Source: a virus
Reading direction: 5' to 3' (one strand)
DNA length: 24,177 nucleotides
IMG/VR virus record: IMGVR_UViG_3300044730_001246
Location: 1-24,177 of that record
A program made the position numbers and the translations under genes. This document shows, in pieces, positions 15,642-23,321 of the stretch. Numbering within the stretch: the first letter of the stretch is position 1; each line of letters starts with the position of its first letter. Under the pieces are notes generated by a model. It was not told the origin of the DNA, searched no databases, and saw only the letters and a list, made by a program, of their open reading frames with translations.

Positions 15642-17420
15642 TTAACGCCTTGTTGCCTCAAGCAACGCAGCCAGCACGCTGGATCTCCTGCGTGAATCTG
15701 CGATTCGGCCGTGCTCGCCCTTTAGTATCGACCAGTACTTATCCTTCATGTCCTGACCTAGAGTCTGCGGGACGTACTCATCGAACGATCTCTTGTCATT
15801 GGTGGCGAGGAACTGACGCATCCTCGTTCCAGATATTTGGACAGTCTCGGATCTTGCCACAGGCCTTTGCTGCAGTTTCGAGAAAGCGACGGGATCGCGA
15901 ATGTAATCAGACATCCTTTCGGAGGCGTACTTCCCGCGAGCGTCCTCATCGTCGGAATAGAACACGAACTTGCTCACGACGTCCTTAAGCTGCCTCATCT
16001 TGTCAACAGCGAGCTGCAGCGGTGATTCGGGGGTGATGATCAGGGTGGCATTCGGGTAATCACGGTGGAATTGGGGCTCCAGCACCGCTTTCCAGGCGTC
16101 GATCATCACACCCGGCGGCAGCTCATCACGACCGGAGGTCGACGTGATGATAAGCGCCTCATCGCATTCCTGCGACGCGAGACCGATCATGCTCCAGTGA
16201 CCAGCATGTACCGGCTTACCAGCAACCACGAATATACCGATGCTGATCCCACTCTGAGTTCCGATCTCGAGGCGGCGCATCACCTGGGATTTTGTCGTGA
16301 GGAAAAGGTCCTCCTGGCGTTGAATCAATGATTTTGGATGATTCAGGGCTCCAAGTCGATTGGCAATCGCTGAGTCGAAGTAACATTCCTGGTGAATGTC
16401 CTCGAGCGTGCTGTTGAGATCAGCCTCCGGAACATTTCGACGCTGCGCCGGCGCGTATTCCGCCGATATCTCGTTAGCAATCGCGATGACACCGTCCCAG
16501 TACGCTTGCTCATCCTCTCGGGTCGCAGCCCTGAACTTCTGCTTCATAGTCTGCCGATGCTCGACATCGTGCTGATCAAAGCGGAGCGCTTTGTAAAGAG
16601 CTCGTGTTGCTGACGTGCGGAACACGGAGCCCTCAGCTGGCGATCGCTCAGTCTCTGTCGATAATGACGTATCAAAATCTGAGAAGATCTCATACAGCGT
16701 ATCGACGATCTTCAATGGACGATCTGGGGACGAGTCGGAGTACGCTGCCCTGACCTTATCGATCAGATCTGCGACCCGCCGCTCGATGGACGCGCTCCGG
16801 ATCCCCGACTGCAAGCTCTGCAGTGACGATAGAGACCCTTCGAACAGTGCGGGGTAAGTGTTCACATCCAGGAGCCTCGCGTACTCCTCAAGCTTCACCT
16901 CGTCATCCACGGGTGTGATGTTGGTAACGAGATGGGTACCGGTCACCTTGTAGCGTGAAGGACCGAAGAGGGTCAGAAATATGCCATGTTTTCTGGGGTA
17001 CTCACGACTGATCGTCGGCTTACGCTGCACAAATTCAAGGAAGAATTCGGTACCCTGTGGGATCGAAGCGGTATTCCTGTGCACACGCGAGAGGTGAGAG
17101 TGAACGAGAGAGTATTGCGCCGTCCCAGACGAAGTTGCTCTGACCTCTTCCTCACGACTGGCCAAGCCTTGCGCTTCACCCGGGTAGATGACGTTACCCT
17201 TGTACGCGATGTACCAGTTCTTCGAGTAGTTGTCAGGATCGAACTCGTTGTTCCTGCGTAGCAAGGTCAGCTTCGTGCCATCGATCTTTTCAACGATCTT
17301 AATGCTGGGATCGTCAAGGAACGCCTGAGCCTTTGCACGATCATTTGCACGTGCCCGAGCCGACGCATCGGGCCTGACCATCACCTTCCTGAGATCATCG
17401 ATAGAGATATTAGTTGACAT
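15642..17420 (-). CDS. Fusion of an RNA-ligase-like adenylyltransferase domain and an HxGH nucleotidylyltransferase domain (592 aa)
   Basis: Two enzyme modules are visible. Residues ~38-285 carry covalent nucleotidyltransferase motifs of the RNA ligase superfamily: motif I KIDG (Lys45 the likely AMP-accepting lysine), a motif III-like FFLEF (~126-130), motif IV EGSV (263-266) and a motif V-like lysine (~277). Residues ~394-545 carry the nucleotidylyltransferase signature of NMN/pantetheine adenylyl- and cytidylyltransferases: IGIFVVAGKPVHAGH with the HxGH (405-408), and ISGTRMR (529-535). The first module should form an enzyme-AMP; the second should move a nucleotide onto a phosphate. The substrate is unknown: RNA repair, RNA capping or NAD-type cofactor chemistry are all possible. 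Its ATG overlaps the upstream TGA by one base (TGATG) and GGGGA lies upstream, so it is coupled to the nucleotidyltransferase gene. The tail (~570-592) is Arg-rich. Confidence 0.7.
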   Translation of the reverse strand: MSTNISIDDLRKVMVRPDASARARANDRAKAQAFLDDPSIKIVEKIDGTKLTLLRRNNEFDPDNYSKNWYIAYKGNVIYPGEAQGLASREEEVRATSSGTAQYSLVHSHLSRVHRNTASIPQGTEFFLEFVQRKPTISREYPRKHGIFLTLFGPSRYKVTGTHLVTNITPVDDEVKLEEYARLLDVNTYPALFEGSLSSLQSLQSGIRSASIERRVADLIDKVRAAYSDSSPDRPLKIVDTLYEIFSDFDTSLSTETERSPAEGSVFRTSATRALYKALRFDQHDVEHRQTMKQKFRAATREDEQAYWDGVIAIANEISAEYAPAQRRNVPEADLNSTLEDIHQECYFDSAIANRLGALNHPKSLIQRQEDLFLTTKSQVMRRLEIGTQSGISIGIFVVAGKPVHAGHWSMIGLASQECDEALIITSTSGRDELPPGVMIDAWKAVLEPQFHRDYPNATLIITPESPLQLAVDKMRQLKDVVSKFVFYSDDEDARGKYASERMSDYIRDPVAFSKLQQRPVARSETVQISGTRMRQFLATNDKRSFDEYVPQTLGQDMKDKYWSILKGEHGRIADSRRRSSVLAALLEATRR

Positions 17421-18952
17421 CAGCTTCCCCAGATGACAGCTTCTATGAGCCGAGCCATCTTCCTTGTACGCGACTCATCGATATTAGGCTGGTCTCCGTC
17501 CTCTTCGAACCCTTCCTGACCCCTGACCTTGTACCTGGCGTAAAATTTGCTCTTGATTCCTTCGAGATCGACAGTTGATGACTCAGAATCGGGAAGCAGC
17601 TGCCTGAACGTCTCAAGAACCTTGTCCTTGACCCCCATATCCTCACTTGGGTCGGTCGCTGACAGCTGCTGACCACGATCGCCGAAGAAACGATCGATCA
17701 TCTCCTCGTACACTTTGACGATCTCCTGCGGAGCAAAGCGCTCCTTCATGAGATCTATCACCCCGAGGAACGATCCAAACTTCTCCAAATCGTCAGGAGT
17801 CGGTGGTGGGTTAGCCCCCATCAGATTCTCGAATATCAGCTTCACATCACGTATCGAGTTCGTACGTTCCGAGCGCTTGAGGTATTTGTATACCTCATCT
17901 CCGTTGTAGGTCCAGTCGAGCCTCTGGTATCGATCGCCTAACCCTGTCACGAGATCCAGCGTTCTCACGGGTCTGAGTGGGGCCGGCATTCTCGATGATT
18001 TTCTGACCTGGGAAGCGATCTCCCTCTCGGCAGCTTTCCGAGCGGATTCAGGATTCTTCCGCTTCTGATCCGCCATTATCTCATTCTGCCGTGCTGCTAT
18101 CATCCGCTCGATCTCATCGGGTGATGGCTCAACGAAGCTGGGGTCTCGCGTCGTCTTGATGGTTGGGTTCTCTGCAGACGCAGTAGGAGTCGCCTCACGA
18201 GCACCGACGGGCGGTGGTGATTTCACAGCTGCGATGGAGAAGAGCAGGACCTTGTGCGCAAGTCCCTTAACACCTGCGATGACGTCACGCCAGGATGATG
18301 AGTATGAAAACTTCGCCCACTCAGTGGGTCTACCGCCCTCGTACTCCGATCCCTCAAAGTCAATCTGGAAGAATGTATCTCCCTCACCCTCTGGCGCGTC
18401 AGGATCCCATGTGTAGGCAAAGAGAGCATTGATCTGATGAGACCCAGGTGTCTTCTTGTTGTGACCGACGTAGGCGATCTTGGGTGTCAGCTGTGCATCC
18501 TCACGTCGATTGAGAGTTTTGTACAGTTCGTCCATCCTCTCAGCAGGTACTGTGAGATCGATATCACCGACGGTGGGTTTGTACTTGATGAACTCCTCGT
18601 CAGACAGGGTCTCCGGCGGAGCGAAGAGATGCGACGATGAGCCGTTGAACGCGAAACCTGATCCTATAATATCGTTTCGCTGGGTACGATCCCATATAGG
18701 ATGACCGTGATCGAGCTCGAACTCCTCGTCGAGCTTTGTCAGCATCTCAATCACATCGTTCCTGAGCTGCTGCCTCGTGATCCTTCCTGACCTGAGATCT
18801 ATCTTCTCAGCATAAGCTTCACGACCCCGGAAGGTGCGAACCTGCTCACTCCCGGCGACAAGACCCGTCGCGGGATCTCGAACCAGAGCGCGAGTGTTAC
18901 CACCTTCGTTAACGCTGGTGGGACCGAACATGAAATTGGAGATGCTAAACAT
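17420..18952 (-). CDS. DNA-polymerase-beta-type nucleotidyltransferase (510 aa)
   Basis: The minimal motif of the polymerase-beta nucleotidyltransferase fold is visible: GSSSHLF (104-110), then VGDIDLTV with the DxD carboxylates Asp130 and Asp132, and a possible third carboxylate in FFQIDFEG (Asp198). This is followed by a helix FSYSSSWRDVIAGVKGLAHKVLLFSI that looks like the core of the same enzyme. Such enzymes move a nucleotide monophosphate onto RNA, protein or small molecules. Residues ~245-330 are a charged, probably flexible linker; ~350-480 are helical. The start at 18952 has only a weak AGG site. It forms a coupled pair with the ligase-like gene, so the products probably share a pathway. 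Similar proteins occur, as I remember, in other large marine T4-like phages, without known function. Substrate unknown. Confidence 0.7.
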   Translation of the reverse strand: MFSISNFMFGPTSVNEGGNTRALVRDPATGLVAGSEQVRTFRGREAYAEKIDLRSGRITRQQLRNDVIEMLTKLDEEFELDHGHPIWDRTQRNDIIGSGFAFNGSSSHLFAPPETLSDEEFIKYKPTVGDIDLTVPAERMDELYKTLNRREDAQLTPKIAYVGHNKKTPGSHQINALFAYTWDPDAPEGEGDTFFQIDFEGSEYEGGRPTEWAKFSYSSSWRDVIAGVKGLAHKVLLFSIAAVKSPPPVGAREATPTASAENPTIKTTRDPSFVEPSPDEIERMIAARQNEIMADQKRKNPESARKAAEREIASQVRKSSRMPAPLRPVRTLDLVTGLGDRYQRLDWTYNGDEVYKYLKRSERTNSIRDVKLIFENLMGANPPPTPDDLEKFGSFLGVIDLMKERFAPQEIVKVYEEMIDRFFGDRGQQLSATDPSEDMGVKDKVLETFRQLLPDSESSTVDLEGIKSKFYARYKVRGQEGFEEDGDQPNIDESRTRKMARLIEAVIWGS

Positions 18953-18958
18953 TCACAC

Positions 18959-18966
18959 CTAAATAT
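18959..18966 (-). promoter_or_regulatory. ATATTTAG motif just before the nucleotidyltransferase gene
   Basis: It matches the recurrent motif but ends only six bases before the ATG, so as a promoter it would give an almost leaderless message. It may instead serve as part of the ribosome site (TTAGG). Confidence 0.3.
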
Positions 18967-18986
18967 CTCCCGTACGGAGAAATGAT

Positions 18987-19014
18987 AAAACAACGGCCCG
19001 AAATCGGGCCGTTG
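18987..19014 (-). terminator. Rho-independent terminator after the 147-residue gene
   Basis: CAACGGCCCG pairs perfectly with CGGGCCGTTG over a four-base loop (19014-18991), followed on the minus strand by TTTTAT. It lies just after the TGA at 19032 and before the enzyme cassette. Confidence 0.85.
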
Positions 19015-19031
19015 AGGTAAGAAAACGAGTT

Positions 19032-19475
19032 TCAGGTCCCTGAGAATGCTGGCGCGGTGCCGCTGACGGCGAGAACGCAGAAGCTCAAACCATCCGAGAT
19101 GAGGGAGACCGAGTGACCGACTCCACTGCCAATCGTAAGCCTGCTGCCGTTCGCTCCGTTGGTGACCGAACCGTTTGTCATGAACTTACCCAGGGCATCA
19201 GCCGCGGATCCCGTGAGGAAGTGCTGCTTTCCAGCGGTTCCGAGGGACCTGAACACCACCACACCGCCTGGCATCGTGGATGGATTCGGTAGGAATACAC
19301 CGGCTTCGGTAGGGTTGCTGATGGTGTAAACGCCTGGATGGGTGATGGACCCTGATGCCTCGATCGTCTGAACCGTGGTCTCGGGTAGATAGGTGAATGT
19401 TGCCGGAACGGACACTGTGAGGCTGGCGCCCGTTGGTGTGTCTATGGTGCCGCGGGTGTCGATTGTTGTTGCCAT
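19032..19475 (-). CDS. Small beta-rich protein of unknown function (147 aa), possible head decoration
   Basis: I do not recognise this family. The 147-residue product is rich in T, S, G and V with alternating hydrophobic residues, suggesting an all-beta fold. It lacks a signal peptide and has one cysteine near the end. Phrases such as HPGVYTISNPTEAGVFLPNP and GGVVVFRSLGTAGKQHFLTG resemble a beta-sandwich or a fibre-tip domain. Its ribosome site is strong (AGGAG eight bases before the ATG). It lies directly after the major capsid gene, has its own promoter-like motif, and is enclosed by hairpins on both sides, so it is likely made in large amounts alone. A capsid decoration or head-fibre role is inferred from that. 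Confidence 0.75.
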   Translation of the reverse strand: MATTIDTRGTIDTPTGASLTVSVPATFTYLPETTVQTIEASGSITHPGVYTISNPTEAGVFLPNPSTMPGGVVVFRSLGTAGKQHFLTGSAADALGKFMTNGSVTNGANGSRLTIGSGVGHSVSLISDGLSFCVLAVSGTAPAFSGT

Positions 19476-19534
19476 CTTGAAATCTCCTCTCTTTGATCTC
19501 TAACGTTTGATCGAGGAATTCGATCGTTACGGTT

Positions 19535-19543
19535 GTAAGTATG
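19535..19543 (-). promoter_or_regulatory. Promoter-like motif CATACTTAC before the 147-residue gene
   Basis: Coding-strand CATACTTAC lies 60 bases before the ATG, just after the UUCG hairpin of the capsid gene. This leaves a leader of roughly 50 bases, the longest in the window. Confidence 0.45.
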
Positions 19544-19557
19544 TCGTTCAAACTGAA

Positions 19558-19581
19558 TCGGCCACCCCGAAGGGTGGCCGA
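19558..19581 (-). terminator. UUCG-loop hairpin after the major capsid gene
   Basis: A ten-base perfect stem (TCGGCCACCC with GGGTGGCCGA) is closed by a TTCG loop on the minus strand, an unusually stable tetraloop. The following bases are TTCAGTTTG, a poor T tract. It could stop transcription partly or protect the 3' end of the capsid message. Confidence 0.6.
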
Positions 19582-19604
19582 CCAGTCGCCTATTGGCTAG
19601 AACA

Positions 19605-21500
19605 TCAGATGATGTTCATGTCGAGGCAGGTCACGGTGCCGTAGAAGTCGCTGCGGACCATCTTCTTGCCGTAGCGGGTCATGACACCCTTACGCGGCGT
19701 GAAGTCTTCCGGAGCGAAGATCGTCGGAGTGACGATGAGCGGGACGTACGGAGCGTAGACGTATCCAGTCTCCAGGTAGCTTCCGCCCTTGAATCCGACG
19801 AGGATCTTGTTACGCGGGAAGTACGGGTCCTTGTAGACCGTGAACCTGTTGGACAGGGTACCGACCTTCTCTGCGCCGATCGAGAACGGAGCGCCGACCT
19901 GGCCGGAGCCGTCGATGCTGTAGCTCGGACGGTAGTACGTCGAGGCCTCGAGGATCGTGGCGACGTCCGGACCGACCACGATGAAGTTCGCGGAGCCGCG
20001 AAGCGTCTTGCGGTGGATCTCGTTGGCGACGTCGATGATCGTCTCGGTGAGGGTCTCGTACCACTCGCGGACCGTACCGGTGAAGTTCGGGCCGGGCTGG
20101 GTCGTGGAGTCACGGGAGATGACGTTACCGTTGGTCTTGTTGACGAACTTGCCAGGAGCGCGGCTCCAGAAGTAGTTCGCACCGTTCGCCTGGGTGAGGA
20201 GGTCGTTCAGGATCTCGCGATCGAGCTCGAGGGCGATCTGCTCGGAGAGGATCTGGGTGAGCTCAACCTCAGCGTCGATGCTGTGGTAGGCATTCAGATC
20301 CTGCGCGAGCTCCGGGGACCAGCGAGCGCGGAGCTTGCGGGTCGTCGCGGTGACGGCGATCGATTCGATCTTGATGTCGATCTCGGGGATGACCGGTGAG
20401 GGATTCGCGCCGAAGTTCGACTCGAAGACCGGGATGGTGACCGTGGAGCCGCTGGAGCTCTCAACGTCGAGTGACGAGGCAAGCGGGTAGCTGACACGAA
20501 GAGCATCCGTGCGGCTAAGATCCACAAGAGTCGGATTGGAAGCCGAGACGACCATCAGGATGTGAGAACCGGTCAGCGGGCTCGGGGTGAAGACACCACC
20601 GGAGAGGCTACCAAGCTGGTTGAGACGACGGATGTTGAGAACGTTCGTACCACCTTGGAAGGTCTCACCCGGAGTTCCCAGACCAGCAGAGAGCGCACCC
20701 GGGAAGATCGCGAAATCCTTGACGAGGGAGAGGTCAGCGGAGGACGAGAGCGGTCCCGTCGGCAGGAACACGAACTTGAACATTCCGGTGTTGTTGAAGG
20801 CACCGTCAGCAGCGTCGGCCTCGATGAGAGTCGTGACCTGCGGATCGAAGCCGATCAGACGACCGTCGGTTCCTGAGGCATAGACGAAACCAGCGGCGGT
20901 GAGCCCGCCAGAGCCCTGGAACGAACCGGAGGAGGACGCGCCAATCGCAACGGAGTGGAACGCGTGCACGCGGCTGTAACCGACGCCAGCGAGATCGTAC
21001 ATACCACCCGTCGCGAGAGAGCCCGTCTGGACGCCCTTACCAGCTGGGTTGTTGTAGATTGACTGCCCTGCGGTGTAGGTCGACTGGGTCGCAGTGGACG
21101 AGAGGTCCGGACCTGCGTTGCCGCCAACATTCGAGCCGTAGGTGTAATCCAGGTAGAAGAGCAGGCCTGACGGGAGGCTCATCGGCTGGATCGAGACGAG
21201 CTCGTTCGCCACGAGGCCGCCGAAGACACGACGGACGATGGGGAACGCGATGTTCGAGAAGCCGCGGATGTCACCGCTGCCAGCAGGGGAGCCACCACCG
21301 CTCGAGAGAGAGTTGCTCTCACGGAGGAGGTTGGCAGTCTGGTTCTCGAGGAGGCGTGCCATGTTCTCACGGTTGACGCCATCGAGACCACGAAGCAGGC
21401 CGGTGCGGCTCCACTTCTCAACGAGGCGGCTGTTCTCCGCCCCAACGTCGCGGCCGCGGATACCTTCCGCGAGCTGCTCTAGTGTGAAAGTCCTTGACAT
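19605..21500 (-). CDS. 23: Major capsid protein, gp23 type (631 aa)
   Basis: The T4 gp23 signature is clear: FPIVRRVFGGLVANELVSIQPMSLPSG (~88-114 region), later RKLRARWSPELAQDLNAYHSIDAE with VELTQILSEQIALELDREI, and the C-terminal YVYAPYVPLIVTP ... DFTPRKGVMTRYGKK. The length is above T4 gp23 (521), with an extra Gly/Ser/Thr-rich insert (~125-320) that may be a surface domain. LxE sites at ~50-52 and ~59-61 match the T4 prohead protease consensus (L/I)xE and its cut after residue 65, so the first ~60 residues are probably removed during maturation. I choose ATG at 21500: GGAG is eight bases before it but only two before an upstream ATG at 21506. The gene follows the scaffold and is followed by a stable hairpin. 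No ATANTTA motif is visible in its gap. Confidence 0.95.
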   Translation of the reverse strand: MSRTFTLEQLAEGIRGRDVGAENSRLVEKWSRTGLLRGLDGVNRENMARLLENQTANLLRESNSLSSGGGSPAGSGDIRGFSNIAFPIVRRVFGGLVANELVSIQPMSLPSGLLFYLDYTYGSNVGGNAGPDLSSTATQSTYTAGQSIYNNPAGKGVQTGSLATGGMYDLAGVGYSRVHAFHSVAIGASSSGSFQGSGGLTAAGFVYASGTDGRLIGFDPQVTTLIEADAADGAFNNTGMFKFVFLPTGPLSSSADLSLVKDFAIFPGALSAGLGTPGETFQGGTNVLNIRRLNQLGSLSGGVFTPSPLTGSHILMVVSASNPTLVDLSRTDALRVSYPLASSLDVESSSGSTVTIPVFESNFGANPSPVIPEIDIKIESIAVTATTRKLRARWSPELAQDLNAYHSIDAEVELTQILSEQIALELDREILNDLLTQANGANYFWSRAPGKFVNKTNGNVISRDSTTQPGPNFTGTVREWYETLTETIIDVANEIHRKTLRGSANFIVVGPDVATILEASTYYRPSYSIDGSGQVGAPFSIGAEKVGTLSNRFTVYKDPYFPRNKILVGFKGGSYLETGYVYAPYVPLIVTPTIFAPEDFTPRKGVMTRYGKKMVRSDFYGTVTCLDMNII

Positions 21501-21542
21501 TTTCATTTCTCCATTTCTAGAAAGTTAAAACACTTAAACCAA

Positions 21543-21560
21543 CGGGTAATCACTTACCCG
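21543..21560 (-). terminator. Small hairpin spanning the scaffold stop codon
   Basis: CGGGTAA pairs with TTACCCG, with the scaffold TGA in the loop (bases GTGA), followed by TTGGTTTAAG. The seven-pair stem and weak T tract suggest partial termination or RNA processing between scaffold and capsid, where unequal expression would be expected. Confidence 0.4.
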
Positions 21561-23286
21561 GCTTGATACCTGCGAGGATTGCCCAGCGATCCGCCTCGAC
21601 GGATTCATTCAGGCTAGCAGCGGGGCTAGCTGATCTCGTCGATCTGGAGGATGACCCAAGGATCCGACCCTCATTGACCGTTCCTGACTTTGACTTGAGA
21701 GACTCAGTCAGGCTCGTGAAGAGAAGCTTAGCTTCCCGAACGGACTTCGCAGAGTCCAGAGACTCAACGACAGCCCTCTGCTGGCGTGGTGTGAGGTCAC
21801 GGTTCTGCATAAGCTTATTTACATAGAGAAGCTTAGCGTTGAACAGATTGACCTCCTCGAGCTGCTCGCGAAGCACAGCATTCGCGCGCTCGGACTCGTC
21901 GAGCTTGGACTTGAGGTCACGATTAACGCGTGCCTCCTTGATCCTCGCCTCGCGCTCTCCCTTGGCCACATCGGTCGCCTTCTTCGCAACCTTCAGCGCC
22001 TTTTCAGCCACCTCATCCGCCTCGTTGGTGTCATCACCCTCGTTGACGTTGAGTTCAAACTTATCCTTGACGGGGTGCTTGACAGCCTTACCACCGCCGA
22101 AGTTGCTCGCCTTTGGATCGGAGATGCCCTTACCACCGCCCTTCGACTCACGAAGGCGCCGGAGCTCACGACGGAGCATGGACTCATCGACGTGGAAGGT
22201 CTTGCCGTCCTCTTCCTCGTCCATACGATCATCCATCTCGCTCTGATCCTCATCCTCTTCAAGAGCGTCGTACTCTTCTTCCATGTAATCGCCTTCTTCC
22301 ATTTCGTACTCATCCATCGTGTCGTACTCGGAAGGAGCCGGAGGTGGGGGAGGAGCTCCGCCCTCGGCGCCACCAGCCGGCGCGCCTGCGCCGGTGTCTG
22401 CGACGTCGACCGGCATGTCGCCACCCTCGGCGGGTCCCTCGGCGAACTCAACACCGAAGCTCATACCCTGCAGCTTCGTCTTGAAGTCCTCATCATCCAG
22501 ACCTTCGAGGTCCGCTGGGTCGAAAACGATCTTTGCCTCGTTCCTGAGGCGTGACTTCCTACCCTCCATTTCCTCGAGTAGGCGACGGAATCTCGCGCTG
22601 TTTGACATCTGAATCATCTCCTTGACAATGCTGTTAAAACCCTTTTTGATCTCTGGGGTACCACCATTAGATATGAGGTGATTCCTGAAATCTCCCACAT
22701 TTTTCACTAAAATTGCATAAGCAGCTCTGAAGTTTACGCTTTCCGTCATCGGCAGGTTGTGGGAAACCCTGTTCAGGGACTCCAGCTGACGACGGATGCG
22801 CCCTAGAGAAGCTCTTTCCTGCTTCCTCTCACCTAGAACGAGATCTGCCAGAGCCTCCAGACTCTCTTTGTTCAAGGTAACATCGACGTCATCGCCCTCT
22901 GCGACGTCGGAATCAGCGGTCGCCGATGCCTCACCGTGCTTGTCGACCCTGACGTTGATCTTCACCTCTGTTCCCGATGCGGTCTTCGTGGTGACTGTAT
23001 GCGTCACCTCCTCATCAGGATCAGGTGTGGGGGACCCAGGCATGGATGCCATCGGGGGCGGAGGGGCTGAGGCATCCGCCATGGGCTCATCCGGAAGCGG
23101 CTCAAGGTCGAGGTTCGGAGCTGCATCGGCGTCAGCTTCCTCATCCTGCTCGGCCAGTATCTGACGCTCGACCATTCTCCTGATCTGAGGTGAAATTGAC
23201 TCGATGATCTTATTCCGCGCGTTGCGCTCTGCCATCTCTTTCAGAGACTTGGCGTCAGCTATTGCTTCATCGTACAAATTCGGCAT
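21550..23286 (-). CDS. 22: Prohead core/scaffold protein, gp22-like (578 aa)
   Basis: Scaffold proteins of this lineage fill the prohead and are digested by the prohead protease. The call rests on position directly before gp23 and on composition: a helical N-terminus (YDEAIADAKSLKEMAERNARNK), long acidic low-complexity regions (~45-95 and ~335-385, rich in D, E, A, P and G), a helical middle (~185-270), a K/R/E-rich coiled-coil stretch (~430-510) and a C-terminus ADRWAILAGIKPGK like the W-x-x-LAGI end I associate with gp22-like proteins. At 578 residues it is twice T4 gp22 (269). No protease active-site motif was seen, so it is not a gp21-gp22 fusion. The ATG at 23286 has AGGA ten bases upstream and an ATANTTA motif before it. 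Confidence 0.7.
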   Translation of the reverse strand: MPNLYDEAIADAKSLKEMAERNARNKIIESISPQIRRMVERQILAEQDEEADADAAPNLDLEPLPDEPMADASAPPPPMASMPGSPTPDPDEEVTHTVTTKTASGTEVKINVRVDKHGEASATADSDVAEGDDVDVTLNKESLEALADLVLGERKQERASLGRIRRQLESLNRVSHNLPMTESVNFRAAYAILVKNVGDFRNHLISNGGTPEIKKGFNSIVKEMIQMSNSARFRRLLEEMEGRKSRLRNEAKIVFDPADLEGLDDEDFKTKLQGMSFGVEFAEGPAEGGDMPVDVADTGAGAPAGGAEGGAPPPPPAPSEYDTMDEYEMEEGDYMEEEYDALEEDEDQSEMDDRMDEEEDGKTFHVDESMLRRELRRLRESKGGGKGISDPKASNFGGGKAVKHPVKDKFELNVNEGDDTNEADEVAEKALKVAKKATDVAKGEREARIKEARVNRDLKSKLDESERANAVLREQLEEVNLFNAKLLYVNKLMQNRDLTPRQQRAVVESLDSAKSVREAKLLFTSLTESLKSKSGTVNEGRILGSSSRSTRSASPAASLNESVEADRWAILAGIKPGK

Positions 23287-23305
23287 GTTATGTTCCTACG
23301 CTCAA

Positions 23306-23314
23306 TTAAGTATA
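23306..23314 (-). promoter_or_regulatory. Promoter-like motif TATACTTAA before the scaffold gene
   Basis: Coding-strand TATACTTAA lies 20 bases before the scaffold ATG in a 35-base gap and directly follows the TAA of the gene upstream. Confidence 0.5.
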
Positions 23315-23321
23315 TCGTCGC

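Noticed and set aside
19198-19551. Second minus-strand frame overlapping the 147-residue gene
   Set aside because: Rich in H, R and P, with no ribosome site matching its start. The 147-residue frame has AGGAG at the right distance and a protein-like composition.
19593-20399. Plus-strand open frame of 268 residues
   Set aside because: It is antisense to the conserved C-terminal half of the capsid gene, where strong codon bias opens the opposite frame. Its D/V/R/L-rich composition is typical of a shadow.
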